From the NCBI RefSeq assembly GCF_001428385.1, contig NZ_LMSK01000001.1, forward strand, positions 63,355-127,354: 64,000 bases of DNA. Reading direction: 5' to 3'. Source of the stretch: Rhodanobacter sp. Soil772. Lineage in GTDB: Bacteria; Pseudomonadota; Gammaproteobacteria; Xanthomonadales; Rhodanobacteraceae. Positions 34,403 through 43,605 of this stretch are shown here, piece after piece; position 1 is the stretch's first letter, and each line of letters opens with the position of its first letter. A program made the translations under genes and the position numbers. Below the pieces are notes generated by a model that saw only the letters and a program-made list of their open reading frames with translations, had not been told where the DNA came from and did no database searches.

Positions 34403-35281
34403 TTACGGCTGCCACGCCAGGGTGCCGTCGATCACCGTATGGCTGCGCCCGCCGACCCAGATCGCGTTGCCGTCGATGTGCACGATCAGTTGCGCGTCGT
34501 GGCCGATCTCGCGGCCCTGGCTGACCCGGTAGCCGCGGGCCAGCGCGCCGTGTGGTTCGGCGTGCACGATATACGCGGCGATCAGTCCGTTGGCAGCGCC
34601 GGAGGCGGGGTCCTCGACGATGCCGACACCGGCCGGAAACGCGCGCACCACCAGCTGGTAGTCGGGATGTCCGCTTCTTGCGAATGCGCACAGCCCCATG
34701 CTGTCGCTGGCCTGGGCCAGCGCAGCGATCGCCGCGTGATCGGGCTGCCACGCGCGCAGGCTGGCTTCGTCCGCCACCTCGGCCAGCCACCAGCGCCGCC
34801 CGCCATCGACCAGCGCCGGCGGGAGTGCACCCAGTTCGATGCCGGCCAGCGTGGCGGCCAGCAGCGGGTGCGCGTCGCGGCCGGTGTCCAGCACGCGCTC
34901 GCCGGGCGACTGCAGCAATAGCTCGCGGTTGGCACCGTTGCCTTCGACGCGGATCGGCAGCACGCCGGCGCCGCATTCCTGCCACAACAGGCCATCGTGC
35001 GGCTCGGCCAGGCCGCATTCGAGTACGGCGTGAGCACTGCCGATGCTGGGGTGGCCGGCGAACGGGATCTCCTTGTGCGGAGTGAAGATGCGCACGCGGT
35101 AGCTGGCCCGCGGATCGGTCGGCGGCAGCAGGAAGGTGGTCTCGACCAGCGCCGTCCAGCGCGCGAAGCGCTGCATCGCCGCGCTGCTCCAGCCGTCCGC
35201 GCCGATCACCACGCCGAGATGATTGCCGCCGCCCAGAGTGGCGGCAAAGACGTCCAGGTGCAGGTAGCGAAGCGAAGTCAT
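34403..35281 (-). CDS. PhzF family isomerase/epimerase-like protein
   Basis: A 292-aa protein of the PhzF family. Family marks are the N-terminal LDVFAATLGGGNHLGVV, the RIFTPHKEIPFAGHPSIGSA block and the C-terminal VEDPASGAANGLIAAYI, with the catalytic Glu replaced or shifted relative to classical PhzF being hard to judge by eye. Most members are not in phenazine clusters, and no other phenazine genes are near, so its substrate is unknown. The start could be 35281 or an in-frame ATG at 35290. It is convergent with the flavoprotein gene and divergent from the rhomboid gene. Confidence 0.85.
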   Translation of the reverse strand: MTSLRYLHLDVFAATLGGGNHLGVVIGADGWSSAAMQRFARWTALVETTFLLPPTDPRASYRVRIFTPHKEIPFAGHPSIGSAHAVLECGLAEPHDGLLWQECGAGVLPIRVEGNGANRELLLQSPGERVLDTGRDAHPLLAATLAGIELGALPPALVDGGRRWWLAEVADEASLRAWQPDHAAIAALAQASDSMGLCAFARSGHPDYQLVVRAFPAGVGIVEDPASGAANGLIAAYIVHAEPHGALARGYRVSQGREIGHDAQLIVHIDGNAIWVGGRSHTVIDGTLAWQP

Positions 35282-35482
35282 GGGATCCATCGAGCGGCTG
35301 GTGGCCGCATAAAGCGCCGAATGATAACCGCCTGCCGCCGGTCCGGGCAGTGGCCTTTCGGAATATCGACGCGGCGGCGAGGCATGAGCGCCGGCAGAGC
35401 GGCAACTGCGCCAACGAAAAGTCGACAAGTCGCGGCAGCGGCGCCAAGATGGCCGCTTTTGTTACCTGGCGCGGAACCGTCT

Positions 35483-36091
35483 ATGCCGATCACCCTGGTC
35501 ATCATCGCCATCACCTGCATCGTTTCGTTCATGGCATTCAAGAACAGCCGCCTGATGAACGACCTGATCCTGTGGCCGCCAGCGATCGCCCGCCAGCGCG
35601 AGTACCACCGCCTGGTGACCTACGGCGTGGTGCATGCGGACTTCGGGCATCTGTTGTTCAACATGTTCACGCTGTTCTTCTTCGGCCGGGTGATGGAGGG
35701 CTTCTTCACCGCGCGCATGGGGCCGTTCGGTTTCGCGCTGTTCTATATCGGCGGCCTGGTGATCTCGATCCTGCCGACCTACCTGAAGAATCGCGCCAAC
35801 CCGGACTATCGCAGCCTCGGTGCCTCGGGCGCGGTGTCGGCGGTGCTGTTCGCCTTCATCCTGCTGGCGCCGTGGTCGCGGATCATCGTGCTGGTGATAC
35901 CGATGCCGGCGATCGTTTACGCGGTGCTGTACACCGGCTACTCGATCTACATGGACCGGCGCGGGCAGGGCAACGTCAACCACAGCGCGCACCTGTGGGG
36001 CGCGGCGTACGGCGTGATTTTCACCCTGCTGGCGGAGCCGCGGGTGTTGCCGCATTTTCTCAATGCGCTGATGCAGCCCAGCTTCCGATGA
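35483..36091 (+). CDS. Rhomboid family intramembrane serine protease
   Basis: A 202-aa six-helix membrane protein. The catalytic dyad is visible as Ser115 in GASGAV and His170 in NHSAHLWGAAYG; the HADFGHLLFNMFTL stretch (His51, His56, Asn60) is the conserved second-helix region that lines the active site. Rhomboids cut transmembrane substrates near helix-breaking residues. No soluble extra domain is present. The start at 35483 (MPITLVIIAITCI) leads directly into the first helix. It is upstream of the histone-like gene on the same strand. Confidence 0.92.
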   Translation: MPITLVIIAITCIVSFMAFKNSRLMNDLILWPPAIARQREYHRLVTYGVVHADFGHLLFNMFTLFFFGRVMEGFFTARMGPFGFALFYIGGLVISILPTYLKNRANPDYRSLGASGAVSAVLFAFILLAPWSRIIVLVIPMPAIVYAVLYTGYSIYMDRRGQGNVNHSAHLWGAAYGVIFTLLAEPRVLPHFLNALMQPSFR

Positions 36092-36180
36092 TGAACGTTT
36101 CCTGCGCTGCGTAATGCCCGTCGCGGCCGGGGCGCGCATACTGGGCACGGTTCCATCGACCACCGCAGGAGAACGAACGC

Positions 36181-36807
36181 ATGGCTATGACCCGCAAGTC
36201 GGCTGCGAAGAAGTCCGCGGCAAAGAAAGCAACCGCCAAAAAGGCACCGGCCGGGAAAACGGTCGCGAAGAAGCCCGCGCCGCGCAAGGCGGCGGTGAAG
36301 AAAGTCGCCGCGAAGAAATCCGCGACGAAGAAACCGGCAGCGCGGAAACCCGCAGCAGGAAAAGTTGCGACGAAGAAGGCGGTGGCGAAAAAGGCCGTGG
36401 CCGGGAAGGTCGCCGCAAAGAAGGTGGCTGCGAAAAAGCCGCTGGCGAAACCGGTTGCAAGCAGGAAGGCCGCGGCAGCAAAACAGGTGGCGAAGAAGCT
36501 GGCGACAAAACCTGCCGCCCGCCCCGTCGCTGCCGCGAAAAAGCCGGCTCCACGCAAACGTCCGCCGGCGGAAGCACCGGTCCAGCACATCAGCCAGGAA
36601 GACGCCGTGGCAAAAATCCAGGCCTTGCTGGCGGCCAAACAGAATCGGGTGAGGCAAGGGCCGAGTTGGCCGGATGCCAACCTGGCGCAAGCGGGATCGG
36701 GCAGTGCGGAGCTGCACCTGCCGGTAGCGGGTGCAGCCGGCGGCGAAGCTGCCGGCGGACGCGTGCTGGCGCCGGAACGCGGCGAGCAGAGCAAGCGCAA
36801 GGATTGA
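36181..36807 (+). CDS. Histone H1-like lysine/alanine-rich protein
   Basis: A 208-aa protein whose first 130 residues are almost wholly Lys, Ala, Pro and Arg in loose AAKK/VAKK repeats, like the C-terminal tail of eukaryotic histone H1 and the AlgP/Hc1-type bacterial proteins. It is expected to bind DNA nonspecifically and compact it. The final 70 residues are different: a short helical segment (ISQEDAVAKIQALLAAKQNRV) and a Gly/Ala-rich end. A GGAG ribosome site precedes the start. The codon pattern is biased to AAG/GCG and the reading frame is clear. It probably belongs to nucleoid management. Confidence 0.82.
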   Translation: MAMTRKSAAKKSAAKKATAKKAPAGKTVAKKPAPRKAAVKKVAAKKSATKKPAARKPAAGKVATKKAVAKKAVAGKVAAKKVAAKKPLAKPVASRKAAAAKQVAKKLATKPAARPVAAAKKPAPRKRPPAEAPVQHISQEDAVAKIQALLAAKQNRVRQGPSWPDANLAQAGSGSAELHLPVAGAAGGEAAGGRVLAPERGEQSKRKD

Positions 36808-36942
36808 TGGTCTTTGTCGACGGGTGGGCGGCGGCGCTACATGGCTGGCGGGTGAACGCCGGTAGGCGACACGCTGGAACTCAGTGCGCGTTCAAGCACC
36901 GCGGGCTAGCGTGACATCGCTACTCCAGAACGGGGACGGATC

Positions 36943-37407
36943 ATGAAACGCCTGTTGGCCAGTCTTGTCCTGATCGTCGCTGCGGCGACGTTGTCGGGCT
37001 GCTATTACGATCCGGGCTACAGTTATGTACGTGGTTCCGGCTACAGCGGTGATGCCTACTATGGCGCCGGCGGCAATGCCTACTACGTGGCGCCGGGTTA
37101 CTACGACGGCTATTACGGTGGCTACGGCGGCGGTTATTACGGTTGCTGCTATGCACCCGGCGTGAGCGTGGGCGTCAGCAGCGTGTGGTACGGCGGTTCG
37201 CGTTATCGGCATGATGGCTATCGCGATCATCGCAACTACCGCGACTATCGCAGCCACGCCGGCCAGTGGCGGGGCCGTGGCGATGGACGCAGCGATGGCC
37301 GCAGCGATGGCCGCAGCGACTATCGCGGCGGCAGTCGCGAAAGCAGTCGCGACGGCAACCGGCAGCGGCGAGGCTCCCGTAGCGGCGATCGCGATCATCG
37401 CGACTGA
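36943..37407 (+). CDS. Tyr/Gly-rich lipoprotein
   Basis: A 154-aa secreted protein with a lipobox (LSGCYY; Cys20 lipidated). The mature part is a Tyr/Gly-rich stretch (YDGYYGGYGGGYYGCC) followed by an Arg/Asp/Ser-rich tail containing three tandem copies of GRSD. It resembles other Xanthomonadales low-complexity lipoproteins; function is unknown. A gap of 135 bases separates it from the histone-like gene, in which I see no other gene. The following aminopeptidase gene starts within about 22 bases of its stop. Confidence 0.7.
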   Translation: MKRLLASLVLIVAAATLSGCYYDPGYSYVRGSGYSGDAYYGAGGNAYYVAPGYYDGYYGGYGGGYYGCCYAPGVSVGVSSVWYGGSRYRHDGYRDHRNYRDYRSHAGQWRGRGDGRSDGRSDGRSDYRGGSRESSRDGNRQRRGSRSGDRDHRD

Positions 37408-37428
37408 GGCTTGAGGCACAATCGGGGG

Positions 37429-38502
37429 ATGCCCGGATTCGTGCCGCCACGCACCCGTATTGCAAGGCTCATCGTCATCGCGACGGTGGGCCTTTTGCTG
37501 TGCGCCTGCGGCAGCCTGCGCTACTACGCGCAGGCAGCGCACGGGCAGGGCGTGCTGATCGTGCACCGACGCGCGGTGAGCGAGCTGGTGCGCGATCCGG
37601 CCACCGATCCGAAACTCGCCATGCGCCTGCGCCAGGCGCAGCAGGCACGCCGGTTCGCCTCGCAGCGGCTGGCCCTGCCGGACAACCGCAGCTATACCGG
37701 CTACGTCGCGCTGGATCGGCCGTACGTGGTGTGGAACGTGTTCGCCGCGCCGCGCTTTTCGGTGCAGGCAGTGCCGCAGTGTTTTCCGGTCGCCGGTTGC
37801 GTCGCCTATCGCGGCTGGTTCAGGGAGGCCGATGCGCAGGCGGATGCGACGCGGCTGCAGGCGCACGGCGACGACGTCTGGGTCGGCGGCGTGCCGGCGT
37901 ATTCCACGCTGGGCTGGTTCGCCGATCCGATCCTGTCGAGCATGCTGCGCTGGGACGACGACGAGCTGGACGGCACGATCTTCCACGAGCTGGCGCACCA
38001 GCTGATCTACGTGAAGGGCGACACCGCGTTCAACGAATCCTTCGCGAGCTTCGTGCAGAGCGAAGGCCTGCGCGAATGGCGCCAGTCGCGCGGCCTGCCG
38101 CCACCGGACGAGCATGCCCGGGCGATGGAGCAAGGTTTCACCCATCTGGTGCTGGACCTGCGTACACGACTGGAAGCCCTGTATGCCAGCGACGTGGATG
38201 CATCGGCGATGGATGCGGACAAGCAACGCGAAATCGCGGCGTTCCGCGTCCGCTATGCACAGTGGCGCGAGCACGACTGGCCGGACGACCACCGTTACGA
38301 CGCCTGGGTCGCCATGCCGATCAACAATGCACGGCTATTGCCGTTCGGCCTGTACGACCGGTGGACGCCGGCGTTCGCCGTGCTGTTCCAGCGTGCCGGG
38401 CGCCGCTGGCCGGCGTTCTACGCCAGCGTGCGCCAGCTGGCGCGCGAGCCGAAGGTGCGGCGCGACCAGGCACTGCAGGCGCTGTTGCAGCAACGCTCTT
38501 GA
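37429..38502 (+). CDS. Putative zinc aminopeptidase (DUF2265-like) lipoprotein
   Basis: A 357-aa protein of the 'putative aminopeptidase' DUF2265 family. It has an N-terminal hydrophobic signal ending at a possible lipidation Cys27 (LLCACGS). The metal site is HELAH (residues 186-190) with a downstream glutamate in NESFASFV (Glu203), giving a gluzincin-like arrangement. Family phrases include VWNVFAAPRFSV and GGVPAYSTLGWFADPILSSML. A TTG at 37411 is an alternative start in frame. Enzymatic activity of the family has not been securely shown to my knowledge. It closely follows the lipoprotein gene. Confidence 0.82.
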   Translation: MPGFVPPRTRIARLIVIATVGLLLCACGSLRYYAQAAHGQGVLIVHRRAVSELVRDPATDPKLAMRLRQAQQARRFASQRLALPDNRSYTGYVALDRPYVVWNVFAAPRFSVQAVPQCFPVAGCVAYRGWFREADAQADATRLQAHGDDVWVGGVPAYSTLGWFADPILSSMLRWDDDELDGTIFHELAHQLIYVKGDTAFNESFASFVQSEGLREWRQSRGLPPPDEHARAMEQGFTHLVLDLRTRLEALYASDVDASAMDADKQREIAAFRVRYAQWREHDWPDDHRYDAWVAMPINNARLLPFGLYDRWTPAFAVLFQRAGRRWPAFYASVRQLAREPKVRRDQALQALLQQRS

Positions 38503-38549
38503 CCTGGCGCGGCGTGTCCGCGGTGGACGTACCGGCTGATCCGGCGGAG

Positions 38550-39359
38550 TCAATGCCCCGGCTTGCGCCCGGCCATGTGCCGCAGATAGGCCAGCACGGT
38601 GTCGAGATCGGCGTCGGACAGCGCGTGCGTGTCGAACCCCTGCATTTTCGCCTGCGGCCACTGCCGCAGCGACTGCGGATTGCGGATGAAGGCGCGCAAC
38701 AGGTCGGCACGCAGGTATTCGGTGGGGTTGTGCGGAAGGTTCAGATCCGGGCCGAGTTTCGAATCGCCCTGGCCGTTGAGCGTGTGGCAGGCGAAACAGG
38801 TGCGCTGGAAGACGGCGAAACCGCGTTGCACGTCGCCTCCCGCCGGCAGCGAAGGGTCGGGCAGGATCGCCGGGAAGCGTTCGGCCACGCCGCCCAGCTT
38901 GCGGATGCGGGCCAGCTGGTACGGCCATTGTTCCGGGCCCACGCGGGCGGCCTGCGGCCGGGTCCACACGACGTAGAACGGCCCGGCGCTGCCGCGGTTC
39001 TTGTCCAGCGCGGGCCAGGGCCGGGACGGGTCCTCGATCGCCAGCCAGGCTGCGCTGCCTTGCGTGTTCAGCAGCAATGCGGCGGGGATCTCGGCGGCAA
39101 AGCCATCGCCGGCGACGAACTGCAGGTGATCGTCGGGACCGATGCCCTCGAGCAGGGCGGCCAGCGGCACGGCACGGTAGTGCATCGTGCGATGGAACGC
39201 GACATCGCCGGGCACGCTGATCGTGCGCGCGTCGTGGCGCTTGAGTAGAGCTTCGGTGCGATAGGTGATGACGCCATGGCCGAGGTCGACTTTCAGCTCG
39301 GCGGCCGCCGCAGGCAGGGCCAGGCACCACACGAGCAGGTAGATGGCGAACAGCTTCAT
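38550..39359 (-). CDS. Secreted c-type cytochrome with an N-terminal molybdopterin-domain-like region
   Basis: A 269-aa exported protein. After a signal peptide (cleaved after AAA, residue 20) there is a region of about 130 residues (LKVDLGHGVITYRTEALLKR...VPGDVAFHRTMHYRAVPLAALLEGI) resembling the small oxidoreductase molybdopterin-binding-like domain seen in some cytochromes, then a cytochrome c domain with CFACH (Cys188, Cys191, His192) and a likely axial Met239. The partner and reaction are unknown. It is convergent with the aminopeptidase gene and divergent from the sRNA-pncB region. Confidence 0.8.
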   Translation of the reverse strand: MKLFAIYLLVWCLALPAAAAELKVDLGHGVITYRTEALLKRHDARTISVPGDVAFHRTMHYRAVPLAALLEGIGPDDHLQFVAGDGFAAEIPAALLLNTQGSAAWLAIEDPSRPWPALDKNRGSAGPFYVVWTRPQAARVGPEQWPYQLARIRKLGGVAERFPAILPDPSLPAGGDVQRGFAVFQRTCFACHTLNGQGDSKLGPDLNLPHNPTEYLRADLLRAFIRNPQSLRQWPQAKMQGFDTHALSDADLDTVLAYLRHMAGRKPGH

Positions 39360-39504
39360 GGTCGATTCCGCACGGAAGTAAAGAAATTGTAGGTGATGGG
39401 TACGCGAACCGTTCCCGTCCGCTTCGTTGCAGCAAGCCTGTCGGGAAGCTGAACAAAGTTCGACATGCACGTTGAACTCACGCGCTGCCGGCCACACTAA
39501 GCAT

Positions 39505-39631
39505 GTGTATCGCCGTGATGGCGACAGGAAGCGGCGCAATACAGCGTGTCACTGAGGGGCCGGCATTTCCTCCCCTGGATGCCGCCTGACAAACCCCGTC
39601 AGTCCTCCCCTGGCTGATGGGGTTTCTTTTT
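39505..39631 (+). ncRNA. Candidate small RNA with two identical C-rich hairpin loops
   Basis: In a 333-base gap without an ORF, two hairpins display the same 11-nt loop TCCTCCCCTGG (39568-39578 and 39603-39613). The first has stem CGGCAT/ATGCCG (39561-39566, 39579-39584); the second is a 12-bp terminator stem (39591-39602, 39614-39625, one G-T pair) followed by CTTTTT. A small hairpin (TCGCC/GGCGA) lies at 39510-39524. The loop is complementary to GGGGAGG-type ribosome sites. The form recalls the C-rich-loop sRNA sX13 of Xanthomonas; homology is my inference. The 5' end is a guess: no firm promoter was found. It could also be a leader or attenuator of pncB. Confidence 0.6.
39591..39631 (+). 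terminator. Rho-independent terminator of the candidate sRNA
   Basis: Stem AAACCCCGTCAG / CTGATGGGGTTT with one G-T pair, an 11-nt loop, then CTTTTT. No annotated + strand gene ends just before it (the nearest ends at 38502, beyond an opposite-strand gene), so it terminates either the sRNA or a premature pncB leader. Confidence 0.85.
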
Positions 39632-39693
39632 GCGCGAAACAAGCCGCGGTTCGCGTGGATAATGGCCCATCCCGCTCCCCGCCTGGGTTACCG

Positions 39694-40875
39694 ATGATCA
39701 TCGATTCGCTGCTCGACACCGACCTGTACAAGTTCTCGATGATGCAGGTGGTGTTGCACCAGTATCCGGCAGCCCAGGTCGAGTACCGCTTCAAGTGCCG
39801 CACGCCGGGCATCGATCTGGTGCCGTACATCGACGAGATCCGCACCGAGCTGAGAGCCTTGTGTCAGCTGCGTTTCGCACCGGACGAGCTCGACTACCTG
39901 CGCACGTGGCGCTTCATCAAGAGCGACTTCGTGGATTTCCTGGGGCTGTTCCAGCTCAATGAGAAGTACGTGAAGATCGCACCGGCGGCGGCCAACGGCG
40001 AGATCGAGATCCGCATCCGCGGGCCGTGGCTGCATACCATCCTGTTCGAGGTGCCGCTGCTGGCGATCGTCAACGAGGTGTACTTCCGCAACACCAGCGG
40101 CGGCCTCGACCTTGCCGAGGGGCGCCGGCGGTTGCAGGCGAAGATCGAACTGCTGCGCGACACGCCGGACTACGCCGGCTGCAAGATCGCCGACTACGGC
40201 ACGCGCCGGCGCTACTCGCGGATGTGGCAGGAGGAGGTGGTGACCGCGTTGCGCGAGGGATTGGGCGAGCAGCTGGCCGGCACCAGCAACGTGTGGCTGG
40301 CGCGCAAGCTCAACCTGACCCCGCTGGGCACGCTGGCGCACGAATACCTGCAGGCGCACCAGGCGCTGGGCCCGCGCCTGCGCGACTCGCAGGTGGCGGC
40401 ACTGGAGGCGTGGGCGAAGGAGTATCGCGGCGACCTCGGCATCGCGCTGTCGGACGTGTACGGGCTCGACGCGTTCCTGCGCGATTTCGACATGTACTTC
40501 TGCAAGCTGTTCGACGGTACCCGCCACGACTCCGGCGACCCGTTCGCCTGGGGCGAGAAAGTGCTGGCGCACTACGGCGCGAACCGCGTCGACCCGCGCA
40601 GCAAGGTGCTGGTGTTCAGTGACGGGCTGGACATCCCCACGGTGATGCAGCTGTACGCGCACTTCCGCGGCCGCTGCCTGCTGGCGTTCGGCGTGGGCAC
40701 CAACCTCACCAACGACGTGGGCCCCATGCCGCTCAACATCGTGATCAAGATGATCCGCTGCAACGGCCAGCCGGTGGCCAAACTGAGCGACTCGCCGGGC
40801 AAGAACATGTGCGAGGACAAGGCCTACGTGGCGTATCTGCGGCAGGTGTTCGAGATTCCTGCGTCGCAGGGGTGA
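39694..40875 (+). CDS. pncB: Nicotinate phosphoribosyltransferase
   Basis: A 393-aa enzyme of NAD salvage that makes nicotinate mononucleotide from nicotinate and PRPP. It opens with the family signature [20 protein letters not shown] and has the phosphorylatable-His loop region in the middle, the [12 protein letters not shown] block and [15 protein letters not shown] (PRPP site). Length fits E. coli PncB. The start at 39694 has a weak ribosome site (GGGTTACCGATG). It lies 62 bases after the terminator described above, which might therefore be regulatory. It is convergent with metNIQ across a repeat pair. Confidence 0.95.
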   Translation: MIIDSLLDTDLYKFSMMQVVLHQYPAAQVEYRFKCRTPGIDLVPYIDEIRTELRALCQLRFAPDELDYLRTWRFIKSDFVDFLGLFQLNEKYVKIAPAAANGEIEIRIRGPWLHTILFEVPLLAIVNEVYFRNTSGGLDLAEGRRRLQAKIELLRDTPDYAGCKIADYGTRRRYSRMWQEEVVTALREGLGEQLAGTSNVWLARKLNLTPLGTLAHEYLQAHQALGPRLRDSQVAALEAWAKEYRGDLGIALSDVYGLDAFLRDFDMYFCKLFDGTRHDSGDPFAWGEKVLAHYGANRVDPRSKVLVFSDGLDIPTVMQLYAHFRGRCLLAFGVGTNLTNDVGPMPLNIVIKMIRCNGQPVAKLSDSPGKNMCEDKAYVAYLRQVFEIPASQG

Positions 40876-40912
40876 GGCCCAGGCAGGAGGAGTCAGAAGC
40901 CGCCAAGCTCTG

Positions 40913-40953
40913 CTCCCTCCCCTGCAAAGCAGGGGAGGGTTGGGGAGGGGTTG
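40913..40953 (+). repeat. GC-rich hairpin repeat, copy A (+ orientation)
   Basis: An 11-bp perfect stem CCCTCCCCTGC / GCAGGGGAGGG with loop AAA (40915-40939), followed by TTGGGGAGGGG. It lies between the convergent genes pncB and metQ, together with an inverted copy B. A third copy is at 52890-52925. Placement suggests a bidirectional 3'-end element. Confidence 0.75.
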
Positions 40954-40980
40954 CTCTTCGGTACGAGCAAGATCAAAAGC

Positions 40981-41024
40981 CTCACCCCCTCCTGACCTCC
41001 CCCTGCTTCGCAGGGGGAGGGACC
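40981..41024 (-). repeat. GC-rich hairpin repeat, copy B (inverted)
   Basis: The same repeat as copy A in opposite orientation: stem CCTCCCCCTGC / GCAGGGGGAGG with loop TTC (40996-41020), preceded on this strand by CTCACCCCCTCCTGA. With copy A it forms a facing pair, like a REP/BIME unit, in a convergent gap. Confidence 0.7.
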
Positions 41025-41060
41025 GAGCGTGTAAGAGTCAGGGGAGGGAGCGATGCGTGG

Positions 41061-41855
41061 TCAGAACGCCGGCAATACGGCGCCGTGGTACTTCTGCTCG
41101 ATGAACGCCTTGATCTGCGGGCTGTTCAGCACCCGGGCCAGTTTCTGCACGCGCGGGTCGTGCTGGTTGTCGGGGCGGCCGACCAGGTAGTTCACGTAGG
41201 GCGAGTCCTTGCTCTCGATCAGTAGCGCGTCCTTGGTGGGATTCAGGCCGGCGGCCAGCGCGTAGTTGGTGTTGATCAGGGCCAGGTCGACCTCGTCCAG
41301 CGTGCGCGGCAGCATCGCCGCTTCCAGCTCGCGGAACTTCAGGTGTTTCGGGTTCGCGGTGATGTCCTTCAGCGTGGCCATCTCGTCGGTCGGATCCTTC
41401 AGCGTGATCAGGCCGTGTTTCGCCAGCAGCAACAGCGCGCGGCTGTTGTTGCTGGGGTCGTTCGGCAGCGTCACGCTGGCGCCGTCGGGCAGCTGGTCGA
41501 TGCTCTTGTACTTGTGCGAATACGCACCGAACGGCTCGATGTGCACGCCGGTGATGATGGTGAGCTGGGTGCCGCGCTCGCGGTTGAACGCATCCAGGTA
41601 GGGCTTGGTCTGGAAGTAGTTCAGGTCGATGTTCTTCTCGGCCACCTGGGTGTTCGGCTGCACGTAGTCGGCGAACACCTTGATCTGCAGGTCCACGCCT
41701 TCCTTCGCCAGCAGCGGTTTGGCCTGCTTGAGGATTTCCGCGTGGGGCACGGCGGTGGCGGCAACCGTGAGGACGTTCTCGCCCTGCTTGCCGGAACCGG
41801 AGCAGCCGGCAAGCAACAGCAGGGACAGGGCGGCGATGGGCAGGAGCAGTTTCAT
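41061..41855 (-). CDS. metQ: Methionine ABC transporter substrate-binding lipoprotein
   Basis: A 264-aa NlpA-family periplasmic lipoprotein with a lipobox ending at Cys18 (LLLLAGC). The family pattern is clear: VAATAVPHAEILKQAKPLL, VFADYVQPNTQVAEKNIDLN, YFQTKPYLDAFN, and the ligand-loop ANTNYALAAGL-like stretch ALINTNYALAAGLNPTKDAL. It binds D/L-methionine and delivers it to MetNI. It is the third gene of the metNIQ set, separated from metI by 65 bases, and ends near the repeat pair. Confidence 0.95.
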   Translation of the reverse strand: MKLLLPIAALSLLLLAGCSGSGKQGENVLTVAATAVPHAEILKQAKPLLAKEGVDLQIKVFADYVQPNTQVAEKNIDLNYFQTKPYLDAFNRERGTQLTIITGVHIEPFGAYSHKYKSIDQLPDGASVTLPNDPSNNSRALLLLAKHGLITLKDPTDEMATLKDITANPKHLKFRELEAAMLPRTLDEVDLALINTNYALAAGLNPTKDALLIESKDSPYVNYLVGRPDNQHDPRVQKLARVLNSPQIKAFIEQKYHGAVLPAF

Positions 41856-41920
41856 GGCGGCATGATCTTGTGCGGCGCACAAGAATAGCCGTCTATACCG
41901 CCAGATGCAAAGACGTTCGT

Positions 41921-42598
41921 TCAGCGCCGACCGTAGCGCGCCACGATGCGGTCGCCGATCATCTGCAGCAGCTGCACCAGCACGATCAGCAGTACCACGG
42001 TGACCAGCATGTAGTCGGACTTGTAGCTGAGGTAGCCGTAGCGGTAGGCCAGGTCGCCGAGGCCGCCGGAGCCGATCGCGCCGCCCATCGCGGTATAGCC
42101 GACCAGCGCGATCGCGGTGACCGTGATGCCGGCAAACAGGCCGCCACGCGCTTCGGGCAGCAAGACGTGGCGCACGATCTGCCACAGGCTGGCGCCCATC
42201 GCCTGGCTGGCCTCGATCACGCCCTGCTGCACTTCGCGTAGCGCGGTCTCCACCAGTCGCGCGAAGAACGGCGCCGCGCCGATCACCAGCGGCGGGATCG
42301 CGCCGCGGATGCCCAGCTTGGTGCCGACCAGGGCGTACGTGATCGGCATCAACACGATCATCAGGATGATGAACGGCACCGAGCGCAGGATGTTCACCAG
42401 CAGCGAGGTGATCGCATAGAGCTTCGGCATCGGCCGCAGCTGGCCCTTGGCGGTGAGATACAGCAGCACGCCCAGCGGCAGGCCGATCAGCACGGTGAGC
42501 GCCAGCGAGCCGCCCAGCATCAGCAGGGTGTCGATGCAGGCGCGGCCGATCTCGCCCCAGTCGTCGATGTTCGGAAAGAGCTTCTGCAGCGGGTTCAT
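41921..42598 (-). CDS. metI: Methionine ABC transporter permease
   Basis: A 225-aa permease with five predicted helices. It carries the EAA coupling loop ([22 protein letters not shown]) that contacts the ATPase, and the helix-rich family pattern ([35 protein letters not shown]). The start at 42598 lies in an ATGA overlap with the metN stop, so the two are translationally coupled. The gene order metN-metI-metQ is that of the D-methionine transporters of many proteobacteria. Confidence 0.95.
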   Translation of the reverse strand: MNPLQKLFPNIDDWGEIGRACIDTLLMLGGSLALTVLIGLPLGVLLYLTAKGQLRPMPKLYAITSLLVNILRSVPFIILMIVLMPITYALVGTKLGIRGAIPPLVIGAAPFFARLVETALREVQQGVIEASQAMGASLWQIVRHVLLPEARGGLFAGITVTAIALVGYTAMGGAIGSGGLGDLAYRYGYLSYKSDYMLVTVVLLIVLVQLLQMIGDRIVARYGRR

Positions 42599-43605
42599 CG
42601 GTGCAACTCCTCGATCTCGATGCCGGCTTCGCGCAGTGCGGCCAGTGCGGCGTCCACCCGTTCGCCCTGCATCGCCAGAGTGAGCTGGCCGTAGGGCAGG
42701 TCCTTGATGCGGTCGATGCGGCCGGCGAGGATGTTGAACTCCACGCCGGTCTCGCGGGCGATGCGGCCCAGCGCCGGGGTCAGCGTGGCGTCGCCGCGAA
42801 AGCTCAGACGCAGGATGCGTCCGGGTACCTGGGCGAACGGCGCCAGCTCGCTGGCCGCTTCCTCGGGCAGCGCCTCGTTGACGAAGCGTTTGGTGGTGGG
42901 ATGCTGTGGGTGCAGGAACACGTCGGCGACCGCGCCGCGCTCCACGATCGCGCCGGCGTCGAGTACCGCCACGCGATCGCACACGCGGCGCACCACGTCC
43001 ATCTCGTGGGTGATCAGCACGATGGTGAGTTTCAGTTCGCGGTTGATCTCGGCCAGCAGCTCCAGCACCGAGGCGGTGGTCTGCGGGTCGAGCGCGCTGG
43101 TGGCCTCGTCGCACAGCAGGATGGACGGCCGGTTGGCGAGCGCGCGGGCGATGCCGACGCGCTGCTTCTGGCCGCCAGAAAGCTGCGACGGGTATTTGTC
43201 CGCGTGCGCGGTCAGCCCCACCCGCGCCAGCAACTCGTCGACGCGCGCGCGCAATGCGCCGGCATCGCGCTCGCCGGCCAGCCGCAGCGGGAATGCCACG
43301 TTGTCTGCCACCGTCTGCGAGGCGAGCAGGTTGAAGTGCTGGAAGATCATGCCGATCCGGCGCCGCTGTGCGCGCAACGCCGGCTCGGCCAGCGTGGTCA
43401 TCTCGGTGTCGCCCACGAAGATGCGCCCGCCGCTGGGTCGTTCGAGCAAGTTGATCAGCCGTATAAGCGTCGATTTGCCGGCGCCGGACAAGCCGATGAT
43501 GCCGAACACCTCGCCATCGGCGATGTCGAGGCTGAACGGCTGCAACGCTGGAATGTCCTTGCCGTCGACGCGGTAGGACTTGTGGACATCGACGAAGCGG
43601 ATCAC
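42595..43605 (-). CDS. metN: Methionine ABC transporter ATP-binding protein
   Basis: A 336-aa ATPase. Walker A is GLSGAGKST (residues 38-46), the signature LSGGQ at 142-146, Walker [11 protein letters not shown] at 161-170, and the switch His in LITHEMD. The C-terminal 75 residues ([19 protein letters not shown]) form the NIL domain that binds methionine and trans-inhibits transport, a MetN hallmark. The ATG at 43605 ([11 protein letters not shown]) is the family start. Upstream I see no S-box or other SAM riboswitch. It heads metNIQ. Confidence 0.96.
   Translation of the reverse strand: MIRFVDVHKSYRVDGKDIPALQPFSLDIADGEVFGIIGLSGAGKSTLIRLINLLERPSGGRIFVGDTEMTTLAEPALRAQRRRIGMIFQHFNLLASQTVADNVAFPLRLAGERDAGALRARVDELLARVGLTAHADKYPSQLSGGQKQRVGIARALANRPSILLCDEATSALDPQTTASVLELLAEINRELKLTIVLITHEMDVVRRVCDRVAVLDAGAIVERGAVADVFLHPQHPTTKRFVNEALPEEAASELAPFAQVPGRILRLSFRGDATLTPALGRIARETGVEFNILAGRIDRIKDLPYGQLTLAMQGERVDAALAALREAGIEIEELHR

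Noticed and set aside
34403-35281. Phenazine biosynthesis cluster
   Set aside because: Only a PhzF-family protein is present; none of the other phz genes are near, and most PhzF homologues are unrelated to phenazines.
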